64,000 nucleotides of DNA from Pseudomonas congelans (GTDB lineage: Bacteria; Pseudomonadota; Gammaproteobacteria; Pseudomonadales; Pseudomonadaceae): contig NZ_FNJH01000003.1 in the NCBI RefSeq assembly GCF_900103225.1, positions 62,001 through 126,000 of the forward strand, given 5' to 3'. The notes beneath the pieces are model-generated. The model searched no databases and had not been told where the DNA came from. It was given only the letters and a program-made list of their open reading frames with translations. Within the stretch, counting starts at the first letter, position 1. The number at the start of each line of letters is the position of its first letter. The position numbers were made by a program, and so were the translations under genes. Shown here piece after piece: positions 1 through 9,238 of this stretch.

Positions 1-882
1 CTGCGTCCACAGCCAAAGAGCCAGACCGGTGGTCGTGACAATCAGTACGCCGTTCATGGTGGTGATGGTGGTGTCCATCGAGGTGACCACGCGGCCAGCC
101 AGCTGACTTTTTTCGGTTTGATCGCGCATCGCTTCGCGAGCGTACTGCTGCTCGTGGTTGGTGTGGGCGAACAACTTGAGCGTAGTGATGTTGGTATAGC
201 CGTCGACGATGCGGCCCATCAGCCTTGAACGCGCATCGGACGAATCCACCGAGCGCTGCTTGACCCTGGGCACGAAATACATCAGCGAGAGGATGAACGC
301 CGCGATCCAGGTACCCAGCGGAATCATCAGGCGCCAGTCGGCCTCGGCGAACAGTACCATCGCACTGATCGCGTAGATCAGCACATGCCACAGCGCATCC
401 ACCGACTGCACGGCCGAGTCACGCAACGAGTTGCCGGTCTGCATGATGCGCTGGGCGATACGTCCGGCGAAGTCGTTCTGGAAGAAGTTGACGCTCTGTT
501 TGAGCACGTAGCTGTGGTTCTGCCAGCGAATCAGGTTGGTCATGCCGGGGCTGATCGTCTGATGGACCAGCAGGTCATGCAGACCGACGAAAATAGGCCG
601 CAGCAGCAGGGCCACCACCACCATCCAGATCAGTTCGGAACCATGAATGCTGAAGAAGTTCTCCGGCGGCGTGCTTTGCGCCAGGTCGATGATGCGGCTC
701 AGGTAACTGAACAGCGACACTTCGATCAGCGCACCGATCAGCCCGACCACCAGCAGCGCAGTGAACGTCGGCCACACCTGACGCAGGTAGTAGAGGTAGA
801 ACGCGAAGACGGTATTGGGCGGGGCAGCGGTAGGAGCGTCTTTGAAGATATCGATCAGTTTTTCGAAACGACGATAAAGCAT
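1..882 (-). CDS. ABC exporter, membrane half (partial, runs off left edge)
   Basis: Reading the minus strand from an ATG at 882, an uninterrupted frame of 294 codons runs off the window. It begins MLYRRFEKLIDIF and contains several hydrophobic spans, including one around AFYLYYLRQVWPTFTALLVV, typical of the six-helix permease half of a type IV ABC exporter. The phrase VNFFQNDFAGRIAQRIMQTG matches the intracellular coupling region of this family (FF...GR...R). The ATP-binding half, with Walker A, signature and Walker B, would lie beyond position 1. It would pump an unknown substrate (lipid, peptide or drug) across the inner membrane as a dimer. ppiA lies about 100 bp upstream in the same orientation. 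Family is confident; substrate is not. Confidence 0.85.
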   Translation of the reverse strand, partial: MLYRRFEKLIDIFKDAPTAAPPNTVFAFYLYYLRQVWPTFTALLVVGLIGALIEVSLFSYLSRIIDLAQSTPPENFFSIHGSELIWMVVVALLLRPIFVGLHDLLVHQTISPGMTNLIRWQNHSYVLKQSVNFFQNDFAGRIAQRIMQTGNSLRDSAVQSVDALWHVLIYAISAMVLFAEADWRLMIPLGTWIAAFILSLMYFVPRVKQRSVDSSDARSRLMGRIVDGYTNITTLKLFAHTNHEQQYAREAMRDQTEKSQLAGRVVTSMDTTITTMNGVLIVTTTGLALWLWTQ

Positions 883-942
883 TGGCTATCACACCCACGC
901 GACGTGGGTTCTCCTTGATAAGTGGAGGCTCTCCCGTCCGGA

Positions 943-970
943 CCGCACGAAGCCCGAAGGCTTCATGCGG
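943..970. other. Intergenic stem-loop between ppiA and the ABC exporter gene
   Basis: CCGCA plus GAAGCC pair with GGCTTC plus TGCGG around a CGAA loop, with one bulged base on each arm. It lies just after the ppiA stop on the minus strand. It lacks a clear U-tract, so it could be a weak terminator or mRNA 3'-end stabiliser. Confidence 0.5.
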
Positions 971-984
971 TGCAGGTTTCCCGA

Positions 985-1548
985 TCAGTTGACGCGTTTG
1001 GCGGACTTGATCAGGATCGGGTCGATTGGCACGTTTTGCATGCCTTTCTGAGTAGTGGTGCGGGCGTTGACGATGTTGTCGACGACGTCCATACCCTTGA
1101 CGACTTTGCCGAACACCGCGTAACCGAAGTCGCGCGCGCCGTTGTCGAGCATGGCATTGTCGTTGGTGTTGATGAAGAATTGACTGGTGGCCGAGTTCAC
1201 GTCCGACGTACGCGCCATGGCGATGGTGCCACGGACGTTATGCAAACCGTTCTGGGCTTCGTTCTTGATCGGATCCTTGGTCTGCTTCTGAACCATCTGC
1301 GGGGTGAAGCCGCCGCCCTGCACCATGAAGCCCGGAATCACCCGGTGAAAGATGGTGTTGGTGTAGAAGCCGCTGTCGACATAGCCCAGAAAGTTCTGGG
1401 TGCTGACCGGCGCCTTGGTGTCTGCGAGTTCGATTTCAATCTGGCCGAAGCTGGTGTCGAGTACCACGTGCGTGGCTTTGTCCGGGGCCGCCATCAGGTT
1501 GGCGGCGAACAGTACGGAGCAGGCGGCGAGAGCGATTTTTTTCAGCAT
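985..1548 (-). CDS. ppiA: Periplasmic cyclophilin-type peptidyl-prolyl isomerase
   Basis: The 187-residue protein catalyses cis-trans isomerisation of X-Pro bonds in the periplasm. A signal peptide ([20 protein letters not shown]) precedes a complete cyclophilin domain starting at [16 protein letters not shown]. The active-site signature [13 protein letters not shown] carries the catalytic Arg, and SQFFIN is the second conserved block. Length and the short insertion pattern fit the PpiA class rather than the cytosolic PpiB class, because of the leader peptide. It sits between a LysR gene and the ABC exporter, all on the minus strand but with separate spacings, so co-transcription with the exporter is possible rather than shown. 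Confidence 0.93.
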   Translation of the reverse strand: MLKKIALAACSVLFAANLMAAPDKATHVVLDTSFGQIEIELADTKAPVSTQNFLGYVDSGFYTNTIFHRVIPGFMVQGGGFTPQMVQKQTKDPIKNEAQNGLHNVRGTIAMARTSDVNSATSQFFINTNDNAMLDNGARDFGYAVFGKVVKGMDVVDNIVNARTTTQKGMQNVPIDPILIKSAKRVN

Positions 1549-1783
1549 GTGGCAACACGTCCTTCATTGAGAGATATCGACTGTGACCGGCAAGGTAACC
1601 ACGTTTGGCTTTTTTTGCCCAGCGTGTTGGCGGGTTTGCAGCACTTCAGGCGATCAGGCTGTACCTCCATGAACCGCACAGAGTTTTCAGACTGCGTTGC
1701 TCGCGATGAATTCCAGCCGCGTGCGATTGACGTTCAGCGCATGGCCCTGGTGGTGCGACGAGCGCCATGTGTCTGCTCCTACG

Positions 1784-2707
1784 TCAGGCGTTTTGAGGCG
1801 TGCCGAGTGCAGCGGTGAGCGGTGCAGTGTCAAAGCTGCGGATCAGGTCGATCAGAATCTGCGTCGCCGGGCCCAGCGGCCGGTCCTTGCTGGAGTAAAG
1901 ATAGAAAGTCGGATTGCGGCTGCCGCCCTTGTCCAGGCGCAGGGGCTTGAGCAAGCCTTCGCGCAGTTCACGCTCAATCATGTGCCGCGGCAGCCAGGCG
2001 AAGCCCAGACCGTTGCTGACGAAGGTCGCGGCGGTGCCCAGGCTGCCGACGGTCCAGCGCTGTTCCGCGCCCAGCCAGCCGAAGTCGCGCGGCTGCTGCC
2101 GGCCGGAATCGCGGATGACGACCTGCAACTGGCTTTCCAGGTCCTGAAAGGTCAGCTCGCGATTGGCCTGATGCAGGGCGTGGTCCGGGTGAGCGACGGC
2201 GACGAACTCGACGGAACTCATCTCGGTGCCCAGATGCCCGGCAATGCTGTAGCCGCTGATGGCCAGGTCCGCGACGCCTTCGAGCAGTACCTCCTCGACG
2301 CCGGAGAGTACTTCTTCACGCAGTCGCACCCGGCAGCCGCGGCTCTGCGGCATGAACGCGGTCAGCGCCCTGACCAGACGCGCCGAAGGATACGCCGCGT
2401 CGATCACCAGGCGCACTTCCGCTTCCCAGCCCTGTTCCATATGGTGGGCGAGGTCTTCCAGTTGGCTGGCCTGCTTGACCAGTTGCCGCGAGCGGCGCAG
2501 CAGTACACCACCGGCATCGGTCAGCACAGCCTTGCGCCCGTCGATACGCAACAACGGCACGCCGAGCTGTTCCTGCATGCGCGCCACGGTGTAACTCACC
2601 GATGATTGCGAGCGATGCAGCGCTTCGGCGGCCTGAGCAAAACCACCGTGATCGACCACGGCCTGCAACGTGCGCCACTGGTCGAGAGTCACGCGGGGCG
2701 CTTTCAT
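1784..2707 (-). CDS. LysR-family transcriptional regulator
   Basis: A 307-residue regulator. I start it at the ATG at 2707 (MKAPRVTLDQWRTLQ), because the upstream in-frame extension lacks LysR homology. Residues about 6-65 form the winged helix-turn-helix (FAQAAEALHRSQSSVSYTVARMQ), and about 90-290 the periplasmic-binding-like effector domain (VRLVIDAAYPSARLVRAL...). It is divergent, with a 67-bp gap, from the small secreted-protein gene at 2775, the natural candidate target under the usual LysR arrangement. Effector unknown. Such regulators normally act as tetramers binding a T-N11-A box in the divergent promoter; I did not pinpoint one. Confidence 0.9.
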   Translation of the reverse strand: MKAPRVTLDQWRTLQAVVDHGGFAQAAEALHRSQSSVSYTVARMQEQLGVPLLRIDGRKAVLTDAGGVLLRRSRQLVKQASQLEDLAHHMEQGWEAEVRLVIDAAYPSARLVRALTAFMPQSRGCRVRLREEVLSGVEEVLLEGVADLAISGYSIAGHLGTEMSSVEFVAVAHPDHALHQANRELTFQDLESQLQVVIRDSGRQQPRDFGWLGAEQRWTVGSLGTAATFVSNGLGFAWLPRHMIERELREGLLKPLRLDKGGSRNPTFYLYSSKDRPLGPATQILIDLIRSFDTAPLTAALGTPQNA

Positions 2708-2774
2708 GCTGTAATTCCTCTTAAAGTACGGGCTTATTGTTCTACTCTGACAATCCCGACTTGGAGATTGCCGA

Positions 2775-3089
2775 ATGAATCGACTGTGTTGTGCGCTGCT
2801 GGCCATGTTGCCTGTGACGGCTCTGGCGTACCCCATCGAGGTGGAAAAACAGTACCAGGGCGTGAAGATCGATTATGTTGCCCACGACGTCTATCACGAT
2901 ACCGGGTCAATCACCGTCAACAACTACGGTGAAGTAGACGCCAAATGTTCGGTGGTGTTCATCAACGGGCCGGAGGCACCGCGCACCCGGCGTGTGCAGG
3001 TTGGCGCAGGCAAGAGTCTCGACGTTTCATCCCGATTCAATCGCAGCATCATAAAGTTGCGAATCAGGCTCAGCTGTCAGCCCGCCTGA
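2775..3089 (+). CDS. Small secreted protein of unknown function
   Basis: 104 residues with a clear signal peptide (MNRLCCALLAMLPVTALA, cleavage before YPIEV). The mature part of about 86 residues is beta-rich, has two cysteines (one in AKCSVVFINGPEAP and one near the C-terminus in LSCQPA) that could form a disulphide, and ends basic. Pseudomonad homologues are sometimes labelled 3-phosphoglycerate kinase, but the protein is far too small and has no kinase motif, so I consider that label wrong. Divergent from a LysR gene. A rho-independent terminator follows about 110 bp after the stop. Function unknown; the domain has the look of a small immunoglobulin-like fold (inference). Confidence 0.8.
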   Translation: MNRLCCALLAMLPVTALAYPIEVEKQYQGVKIDYVAHDVYHDTGSITVNNYGEVDAKCSVVFINGPEAPRTRRVQVGAGKSLDVSSRFNRSIIKLRIRLSCQPA

Positions 3090-3201
3090 GAGTAGAGCGC
3101 TCTTATGGATAAGACAAATTTATGGGTGGGAGCACAGAGGCTTCGCGTTTTTATGCAACGCGCTGGTGTTTGACCGGGGTTGCGGGGATGTAACTGATGG
3201 T

Positions 3202-3230
3202 GCAGCCCCGTTTCCAGGGCTGCTTTTGTT
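3202..3230 (+). terminator. Rho-independent terminator after the small secreted protein gene
   Basis: GCAGCCC (3202-3208) pairs with GGGCTGC (3217-3223) over an 8-nt loop and is followed by TTTTGTT. The U-tract is on the plus strand, so it serves the 2775-3089 gene; psmE converges from the other side. Confidence 0.8.
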
Positions 3231-3258
3231 TGGTTATGAGGGCAAGGCTTCGGGACGG

Positions 3259-6200
3259 TCAGACAATGATGTCGGCGGCCTGCAGCGACTGCACGCCGGT
3301 GAGCTGGATTTCGAAGTCCGCGCCGACGTTGTCATCGATATTGCCGTACAGCACGCCGTCGGCAAAACGCAGCTCACCGCTGTTGTTGGCGCTGAACGCC
3401 GCGTTGCCGATGAACACGAAGGCATCGTTGCCATCGGTCAGCGGGCGGGCATCGAAGCCGGAGAAGTCCAGCTTGTCACCTTCGGCTGCCTTGAAGCCAT
3501 TGATGATGTCGCGCAGTCCGCCCAGGCCCGTATCGCTGATGCCGTTGAACACGTAGTGGTCTGCGCCGGTGCCGCCGATCAGCGTGTCAGCGCCTGATCC
3601 GCCGATCAGCACGTCGTCGCCCGCGCCCCCGGACAAGGTGTCATTGCCAGCGCCGCCACTCAGGGTGTTGGCGTTCTTGTTGCCGGTCAAGGTGTCGGCA
3701 AACTGGCTGCCGATCAGGTTTTCAGTGCCCTTCAGTGTGTCCAGACCCGAACCGCCAGTGGCTTGCTGGGCGCTGGTGTTCAGCGCAACTGTGACGCCGT
3801 CCGTCGCGAGCTGATACGACACGGTGTCATTGCCATCGCGACCGTCCATGACGTTGTCGCCAGCGCCCGCATAAATCACGTTATCCAGGGCATTGCCGAT
3901 GGCATTGGCGGCCCCGCTGCTGTTGATGACGATGTTTTCCAGATTGGCCCCCAGCGTGTAACTGGCCAGCGAGCTGTACACCGTATCGACGCCGCCCACC
4001 TGTGCATCGGCATTGGTCTCGACCACCCGGTCGGCGGCATCGTCGACGTAATAGCTGTCCGATCCATCGCCGCCAGTCAGCATGTCGGCACCTGCAGAGC
4101 CGTCGAGAATGTTGTTGCTGGCATTGCCGATGATGACGTTCTTCACGGCGTTGCCGGTGCCGTTGATGGCAGACACGCCGGTAAGCAGCAGGTTTTCCAG
4201 GTTTGCGCCCAGCGTCCAGCTGACAGAAGACACCACGGTGTCCACCTGCGAGGGCGAGTCATTGCTTTCGGTGACGGTATCAAAGGCGTTATCGACAACG
4301 TAGATATCGTTGCCATCGCCGCCGCTCATGTCATCCGCGCCCTGGTCGCCGTCCAGCACGTCATTGCCTGAACTGCCGACCAGCGTGTCGTCATCGCTGG
4401 TGCCGAAGATGTGGCCGCCTTCGTTCTGGCCACTCTCGAAAATGGCGGCCGGGTCGTTGTTGTCAGCGGCGTTGCCATGAAAACCCAGGTCATTGGCGAT
4501 GAAATCGGCCAGGCGCTGGCCGACGATCTCGGCGGACTCTTCATGCAAGTGCCAGACGTCATCGGGGTATACCAGCGGGTTGACCTCGTAACGCAGGGGC
4601 AGATCGGTGTAGTCGACCGCCAGCTTGACGTCGGCGCGCTCAGCGGCAATGGCTTCCTGGACGCTTCTGACGTACCCGGCACCCTCGACGATGGCGTTGA
4701 TCTTCTCATCGGTGTAGCCACGTGCCTTGGCCGCTTCAGTCTGGTAATGCCCGGTTTCGGCCATGTACACGGTGAAGTCGCCGATCTGCGCGTGCAAGTA
4801 GTCGAACACTTTCAGCGTCGAGGCCTTGTACAGCTCGGCTGCCGCTTGCTTGTCAGTGGCGCGGGCAATTTCCTGAGCGGCTTCTTCGCCCTGGCCCCAG
4901 ATGATTCCGGTGGTCACTTTGTCGATGGCAGTCAGCGACGCCAGTTGCGACTTGAGCAACTCCGTGGCGCGCAACAGCGCAGGGCCCGGCTCATTGGTGT
5001 CGACCAGCCACCAGGAAACACGCAGCTCTTCCTGAGTGCCGGTCGAGTAGCCGACCACGGTGCTGCCGCCCACGGCGAGGTCGATGCCGTCACCGTTGGC
5101 GTCGGTGAACTGGCTGCGCACGTCGTAATCGGTGTAGCGGGTCAGGTCCTTGACCATTTCCGAGGTGCCGGACTGGTTATCGTCTTCGGTCATGCGCAGC
5201 AGGCGCGCATTGGACTGGCCCAGGGTCGGCAGGTAGAGAATCTCCTGCGTTTCGCGCTGGCCGAACACGAAGTCCGCATCGGTCAGGGTGTCGATCAGGT
5301 TGCCGCTCAGGGCGATTTCGAAGCGATTGCCGTCGGCGTCCGGCGTGGCGGACTTGATGTAGGTCTTGTCGCCCGTTTCGTTGAGGGTCATGTACAGCGT
5401 GTGATCCTCGCCGTTACCCAGCCCCAGAAAGCCCAGGGCCGAGACGTCTATCTTGTCCTGGCCGGGGGTGAAGTCATAGATCGTGTCGGTGGCAGTCAGG
5501 CCGCCAGCGTCGTAATCGCGGTAGCTGTCGGTCAGTGCGCTGTAGACGAAGGTGTCGGCGTCAGCGCCACCGTACAGGGCGTCGCGTCCTGCGCCACCGT
5601 TGATGATGTCGGCGCCGGTATCGCCGCGCAGTGTGTCGTCACCGCCCAGTCCCAGAATCGTGTCGTTGCCTTCAGTGCCGTACAGCGCCTCGGCATTCTC
5701 GGTACCGGTGAGAATCCCCGGCGTCACGTTGCCCACGGTGATGGCGAAACTGTCGGCCACCGAAGCGCCGGTGGCGTCGCTCGCGGTCAGCAATACCGAG
5801 TAAAGCCCCGATGCCGTGCCGCCCGGTGTGCCGCTGAAGGTCAGGGTCTTGCTGTCGAACTTCAACCAGTCGGGCAGGGCGCTGTTATCGGCCAGGGTCG
5901 CGCTGTAGGTCAGCGTGTTGCTGTCGGGGTCGCTGAAACTGCCGGGTTGCACGGCGTAGGAGAACGCCTTCAGCTCGGTGACATTCTGGTCCATCAACGG
6001 CGTATTCAGGACTGGCGCCTGATTGGCGGAGGCTGCCGTGGAGAAGATGAAGTTGGACGCACTCAGTTTGTCGGCCAGGTTGCCTTGCAAGGCGATCTCG
6101 AAGCGATTGCCTGTGCTGTCGACCGCATCGGTCTTGATGTAGGTCTTGCTGCCGTCGGCGTTGACGGACAGGTAAATGGTGTTGGCGCTGCCATCGCCCA

Positions 6201-8091
6201 GGCCGCGCAGGCCGATGCTGGACAGGTCGATGCGGTCTTCGGCAGGGTTGAAGTCGGTGATCGTGTCGCTTTGCTTGGTGCCGCTGGCGGTGTAATTGCG
6301 ATAGCTGTCCAGGCGCGAGTTGTAGATGAACAGGTCCGCGCCTGCGCCACCGGTCAGGGTGTCGGCGTCGGCTCCACCGGTGATCGTGTCGGCACCCGCG
6401 CCGCCGTCGATGCGGTCCGTACCGGCATTGCCGTTGAGGACATCATTGCCGTCGGTGCCGGTGAGGGTATCGCCGCCCTCCGTGCCTTCCACGACCCGCT
6501 GGAATGTGAAATGGCTGGCATTGAGCGTGTCTTTCAGGTTGCCGCTCAAGCCCAGCTCGAAGCGGTTGCCGCTGGCATCGGCGTCGAGTGATTTGATGTA
6601 GGTGCGGTCCAGTGTGGCGTTGTAGCTGATGTTCAGCGTACCGGCCTTGCCGCTGCCCAGGCCGGTAAAGCCGAGGTTCGAGAGGTCGATGCGGTCCTGG
6701 CTGATGTCGAAGTCGGTGACCAGGTCGGTGGCGCTGGTGGTCGCGGTACGGTAGCTGTCGGTCGGCTGATCGAAGCGAAAGGTGTCGGCCCCCGCGCCGC
6801 CGGTGAGCTTGTCGGCGCCGGCACCGCCGACCAGGATGTCGTCACCCGAACCGCCGTTCAAGGTGTCCTTGCCCGCCAGGCCGAAGATCAGTTCGTGGGC
6901 CGCGCCACCAGTGATGACGTCGTTGCCCTCGGTGCCATTGACCGTCACCAGCGGGAACGCATCACCTGCAAAGCTGCCATCGCCATACACCAGGGTCAGC
7001 CCCTTGCTGGTGTGGCTGATGGTGTTGCCGACGATGCTGTTGCGATCGGTGCCGTCTTCGTTACGCTCGGCGACGCCGTAGGTGGAGTTGTCACTGCCGG
7101 TGATCGTGTTGCCACGGATCAGGTTGTCGCTGCCGCTGAAGAACTTGCCGGACACGCCCGAGGTGTCGTCGTAGGACTGAATGATGATTTCCGGAACCGG
7201 CGAGCCCAGCGAGTTGTTGCTCAGGGTGTTATCGAAGATATCCACCCCGGAGCTGCCATAAATGCGCACGCCGGCATTGCCGTTGTCGTGGATGTCCACG
7301 CCGCTGACCGAGACCTGGCTGGACAGCTTGATCAGCACGCCCTCTGCCGCGTTGCCATACACCGCGCCGCCGGTGATGGTGATGTTGGCGGGCGATGGGA
7401 TGTTCTCGCTGCCGCGCTGCACCACGATGCCGGTGCTGCCATTGTCATAGGCAACGTTGTTGCTCAGGGTGAAGTCGTGGGTGCTGGTGACCACGTTGAA
7501 GCCGTGGCGATCGTTGTTGTAGGCGACGTTGTTTTCAAACACGCTGTCGCTCAGGTAATCGGCCACGAAGCCGTCCAGACCGTTGCCATGCGACACGCTG
7601 TTCTTGATCACCATGTTGACGGTCTGCTCGTGCGGGTCGAAACCGTAGCCCGAGCAATCCTTGATCTCGACGCTGTCGAGGGTGACGTTCGAATCCTTGC
7701 CGTCAGAGCCTGGGATGTAACCGTTGAACCAGCCGTCCACCTTGCCGGTGGTGGCGTCGCGGTTACCGTCCAGCGTCAGGTTCTTCATGCCGAAGTCGTG
7801 GGTTTCTTCGCCATAGGCCGAGCGCACGATGCCGGTCACCTTGGTGTCCGAGCCATCCGCGAGCTTGATGATCGTCTCGCCCATGCCGGCACCCGACAGG
7901 GTGACGTTGCTCTTGAGCATCAGGCAGCCATCCGAGGGCTCCTCGCCACCGGACACGACGTACGTCCCGGCGCCCATCACAACTTCCCCGCCGCCTGCCG
8001 CAGCGGCTGCGTCGATCGCGGCCTGAATGGCCGCTGTATCGTCAGTCACGCCGTCGCCCAGTGCTCCGAAGTCTTTTGTGTTGAATATCAT
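3259..8091 (-). CDS. psmE: Bifunctional mannuronan C-5-epimerase / alginate O-acetylhydrolase, RTX-secreted
   Basis: A 1610-residue modular protein that converts mannuronate to guluronate in secreted alginate and removes its acetyl groups. Module A (about 1-385) is a right-handed beta-helix. The epimerase residues known from the AlgE family are all present: Y149 and D152/H154 in YGFDPHE, plus R195. Two calcium-binding R modules follow (about 385-530 and 535-690), then a cadherin-like domain (about 692-790) and a third R module (795-945). An SGNH-type esterase lies at about 950-1205, with GQSN (958-961), GQGE (1066-1069) and the D-x-x-H block at 1177-1183. GGxGxDxLx repeats then lead to a type I secretion tail. 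RBS GGAG lies 7 nt before the ATG. No T1SS genes are nearby. It matches the published PsmE architecture as I recall it. Confidence 0.93.
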   Translation of the reverse strand: MIFNTKDFGALGDGVTDDTAAIQAAIDAAAAAGGGEVVMGAGTYVVSGGEEPSDGCLMLKSNVTLSGAGMGETIIKLADGSDTKVTGIVRSAYGEETHDFGMKNLTLDGNRDATTGKVDGWFNGYIPGSDGKDSNVTLDSVEIKDCSGYGFDPHEQTVNMVIKNSVSHGNGLDGFVADYLSDSVFENNVAYNNDRHGFNVVTSTHDFTLSNNVAYDNGSTGIVVQRGSENIPSPANITITGGAVYGNAAEGVLIKLSSQVSVSGVDIHDNGNAGVRIYGSSGVDIFDNTLSNNSLGSPVPEIIIQSYDDTSGVSGKFFSGSDNLIRGNTITGSDNSTYGVAERNEDGTDRNSIVGNTISHTSKGLTLVYGDGSFAGDAFPLVTVNGTEGNDVITGGAAHELIFGLAGKDTLNGGSGDDILVGGAGADKLTGGAGADTFRFDQPTDSYRTATTSATDLVTDFDISQDRIDLSNLGFTGLGSGKAGTLNISYNATLDRTYIKSLDADASGNRFELGLSGNLKDTLNASHFTFQRVVEGTEGGDTLTGTDGNDVLNGNAGTDRIDGGAGADTITGGADADTLTGGAGADLFIYNSRLDSYRNYTASGTKQSDTITDFNPAEDRIDLSSIGLRGLGDGSANTIYLSVNADGSKTYIKTDAVDSTGNRFEIALQGNLADKLSASNFIFSTAASANQAPVLNTPLMDQNVTELKAFSYAVQPGSFSDPDSNTLTYSATLADNSALPDWLKFDSKTLTFSGTPGGTASGLYSVLLTASDATGASVADSFAITVGNVTPGILTGTENAEALYGTEGNDTILGLGGDDTLRGDTGADIINGGAGRDALYGGADADTFVYSALTDSYRDYDAGGLTATDTIYDFTPGQDKIDVSALGFLGLGNGEDHTLYMTLNETGDKTYIKSATPDADGNRFEIALSGNLIDTLTDADFVFGQRETQEILYLPTLGQSNARLLRMTEDDNQSGTSEMVKDLTRYTDYDVRSQFTDANGDGIDLAVGGSTVVGYSTGTQEELRVSWWLVDTNEPGPALLRATELLKSQLASLTAIDKVTTGIIWGQGEEAAQEIARATDKQAAAELYKASTLKVFDYLHAQIGDFTVYMAETGHYQTEAAKARGYTDEKINAIVEGAGYVRSVQEAIAAERADVKLAVDYTDLPLRYEVNPLVYPDDVWHLHEESAEIVGQRLADFIANDLGFHGNAADNNDPAAIFESGQNEGGHIFGTSDDDTLVGSSGNDVLDGDQGADDMSGGDGNDIYVVDNAFDTVTESNDSPSQVDTVVSSVSWTLGANLENLLLTGVSAINGTGNAVKNVIIGNASNNILDGSAGADMLTGGDGSDSYYVDDAADRVVETNADAQVGGVDTVYSSLASYTLGANLENIVINSSGAANAIGNALDNVIYAGAGDNVMDGRDGNDTVSYQLATDGVTVALNTSAQQATGGSGLDTLKGTENLIGSQFADTLTGNKNANTLSGGAGNDTLSGGAGDDVLIGGSGADTLIGGTGADHYVFNGISDTGLGGLRDIINGFKAAEGDKLDFSGFDARPLTDGNDAFVFIGNAAFSANNSGELRFADGVLYGNIDDNVGADFEIQLTGVQSLQAADIIV

Positions 8092-8358
8092 GGTGTTACT
8101 CCAGGCGACGAAGAATGTGGATGAAATGAGTCAATATTGCAGCGTCGGGATGATAAGACCTTTTTATGTGGAAAAGTTGCCGATATGGGCTATATTTTCG
8201 TCGAAACCGACGACATGTACGTCAATAATGCGACTGTCATATTTGTGACGGGTAACGCGGGGCGCGGCGACGGGTTGGCGTCAAAAAGCGGCGGCCTTCG
8301 AGTGGACAGTGAGTGACGCAACCGCTATGGTCGCGCCCTTCAAAAATGGGGGCGGGGC

Positions 8359-9237
8359 ATGGGTTATCTACTTTTCGTCACACTGATTCAGGCGTTTTCG
8401 TTCAGCCTGATCGGTGTCTATCTGGCCGGGCACGTCGACAGTTATTTCGCGGTGCTGGTCCGCGTGGTGCTGGCGGGTCTGGTATTCATTCCGCTGACCC
8501 GCTGGCGTCAGGTCGAGCCACGTTTCATGCGCAGCATGCTGCTGATCGGCGCGCTGCAATTCGGCGTGACCTACGTCTGCCTGTACCTGAGTTTCAGGGT
8601 GCTGACGGTACCGGAAGTGCTGCTGTTCACCATCCTCACACCACTGCACGTGACCTTGATCGAAGATGCGCTGAACCGGCGCTTCAACCCCTGGGCATTG
8701 CTGGCAGCGCTGGTCGCGGTGCTGGGCGCCGGGGTGATTCGTTACGATGGCCTGGACGGCGACTTCCTCGGTGGCTTCCTGCTGCTGCAACTGGCCAACT
8801 TCACCTACGCCGCCGGGCAGGTGCTGTACAAGCATCTGGTGGCGCGCCACCCGAGTGACCTGCCGCACTACCGACGCTTCGGCTACTTCTACCTCGGCGC
8901 ACTGGCCGTGGTTCTGCCCGCGTTCCTGATGTTCGGCAACCCGCAACACCTGCCCGAAGCGCCGACCCAATGGATCGTGCTGCTGTTTCTCGGCCTGTGT
9001 TCGACGGCGCTGGGCATGTACTGGTGGAATAAAGGCGCGTGCATGGTCAACGGCGGCACACTGGCGGTGATGAATAACCTGCATGTGCCGCTGGGGCTGT
9101 TGATCAATCTGCTGATCTGGAACCAGCATGAGGACTTCGCCCGCCTGCTGATCGGCGGCGGGGTGATCGTGGCATCGGTGTGGATCAGTCGGTTAGGCGT
9201 GCGGCGTGTGCCGGAGAGTGTTTCCGGCACACGTTGA
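8359..9237 (+). CDS. EamA/DMT-superfamily inner-membrane transporter
   Basis: 292 residues with about ten hydrophobic segments arranged as two repeated EamA halves; the second half begins near LGGFLLLQLANFTYAAGQVL. Such proteins export or import small metabolites (amino acids, amines, carboxylates), but the substrate cannot be read from sequence. The start at 8359 follows a purine-rich GGGGGCGGGG stretch that can serve as RBS. It is divergent from psmE with a 267-bp AT-rich intergenic stretch holding both promoters, and it converges on an SDR gene only 1 bp away, so the two mRNAs overlap at their 3' ends. Confidence 0.85.
   Translation: MGYLLFVTLIQAFSFSLIGVYLAGHVDSYFAVLVRVVLAGLVFIPLTRWRQVEPRFMRSMLLIGALQFGVTYVCLYLSFRVLTVPEVLLFTILTPLHVTLIEDALNRRFNPWALLAALVAVLGAGVIRYDGLDGDFLGGFLLLQLANFTYAAGQVLYKHLVARHPSDLPHYRRFGYFYLGALAVVLPAFLMFGNPQHLPEAPTQWIVLLFLGLCSTALGMYWWNKGACMVNGGTLAVMNNLHVPLGLLINLLIWNQHEDFARLLIGGGVIVASVWISRLGVRRVPESVSGTR
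9206..9232. terminator. Hairpin at the convergent ends of the EamA and SDR genes
   Basis: GTGTGCCGGA pairs perfectly with TCCGGCACAC across a 7-nt loop, inside the last codons of the EamA gene. It has no long U-tract on either strand. Because the convergent genes leave no space, the terminator-like hairpin is embedded in coding sequence. Confidence 0.5.
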
Positions 9238-9238
9238 G

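Noticed and set aside
2775..3089. 3-phosphoglycerate kinase label for the small secreted protein
   Set aside because: Protein is 104 residues with a signal peptide and no kinase motif; this label looks like a propagated error.
4411..6591. 726-residue open frame on the plus strand inside psmE
   Set aside because: It is an antisense shadow of the GGxGxD repeats, which are GC-rich and free of stops on both strands; no ribosome binding site or domain.
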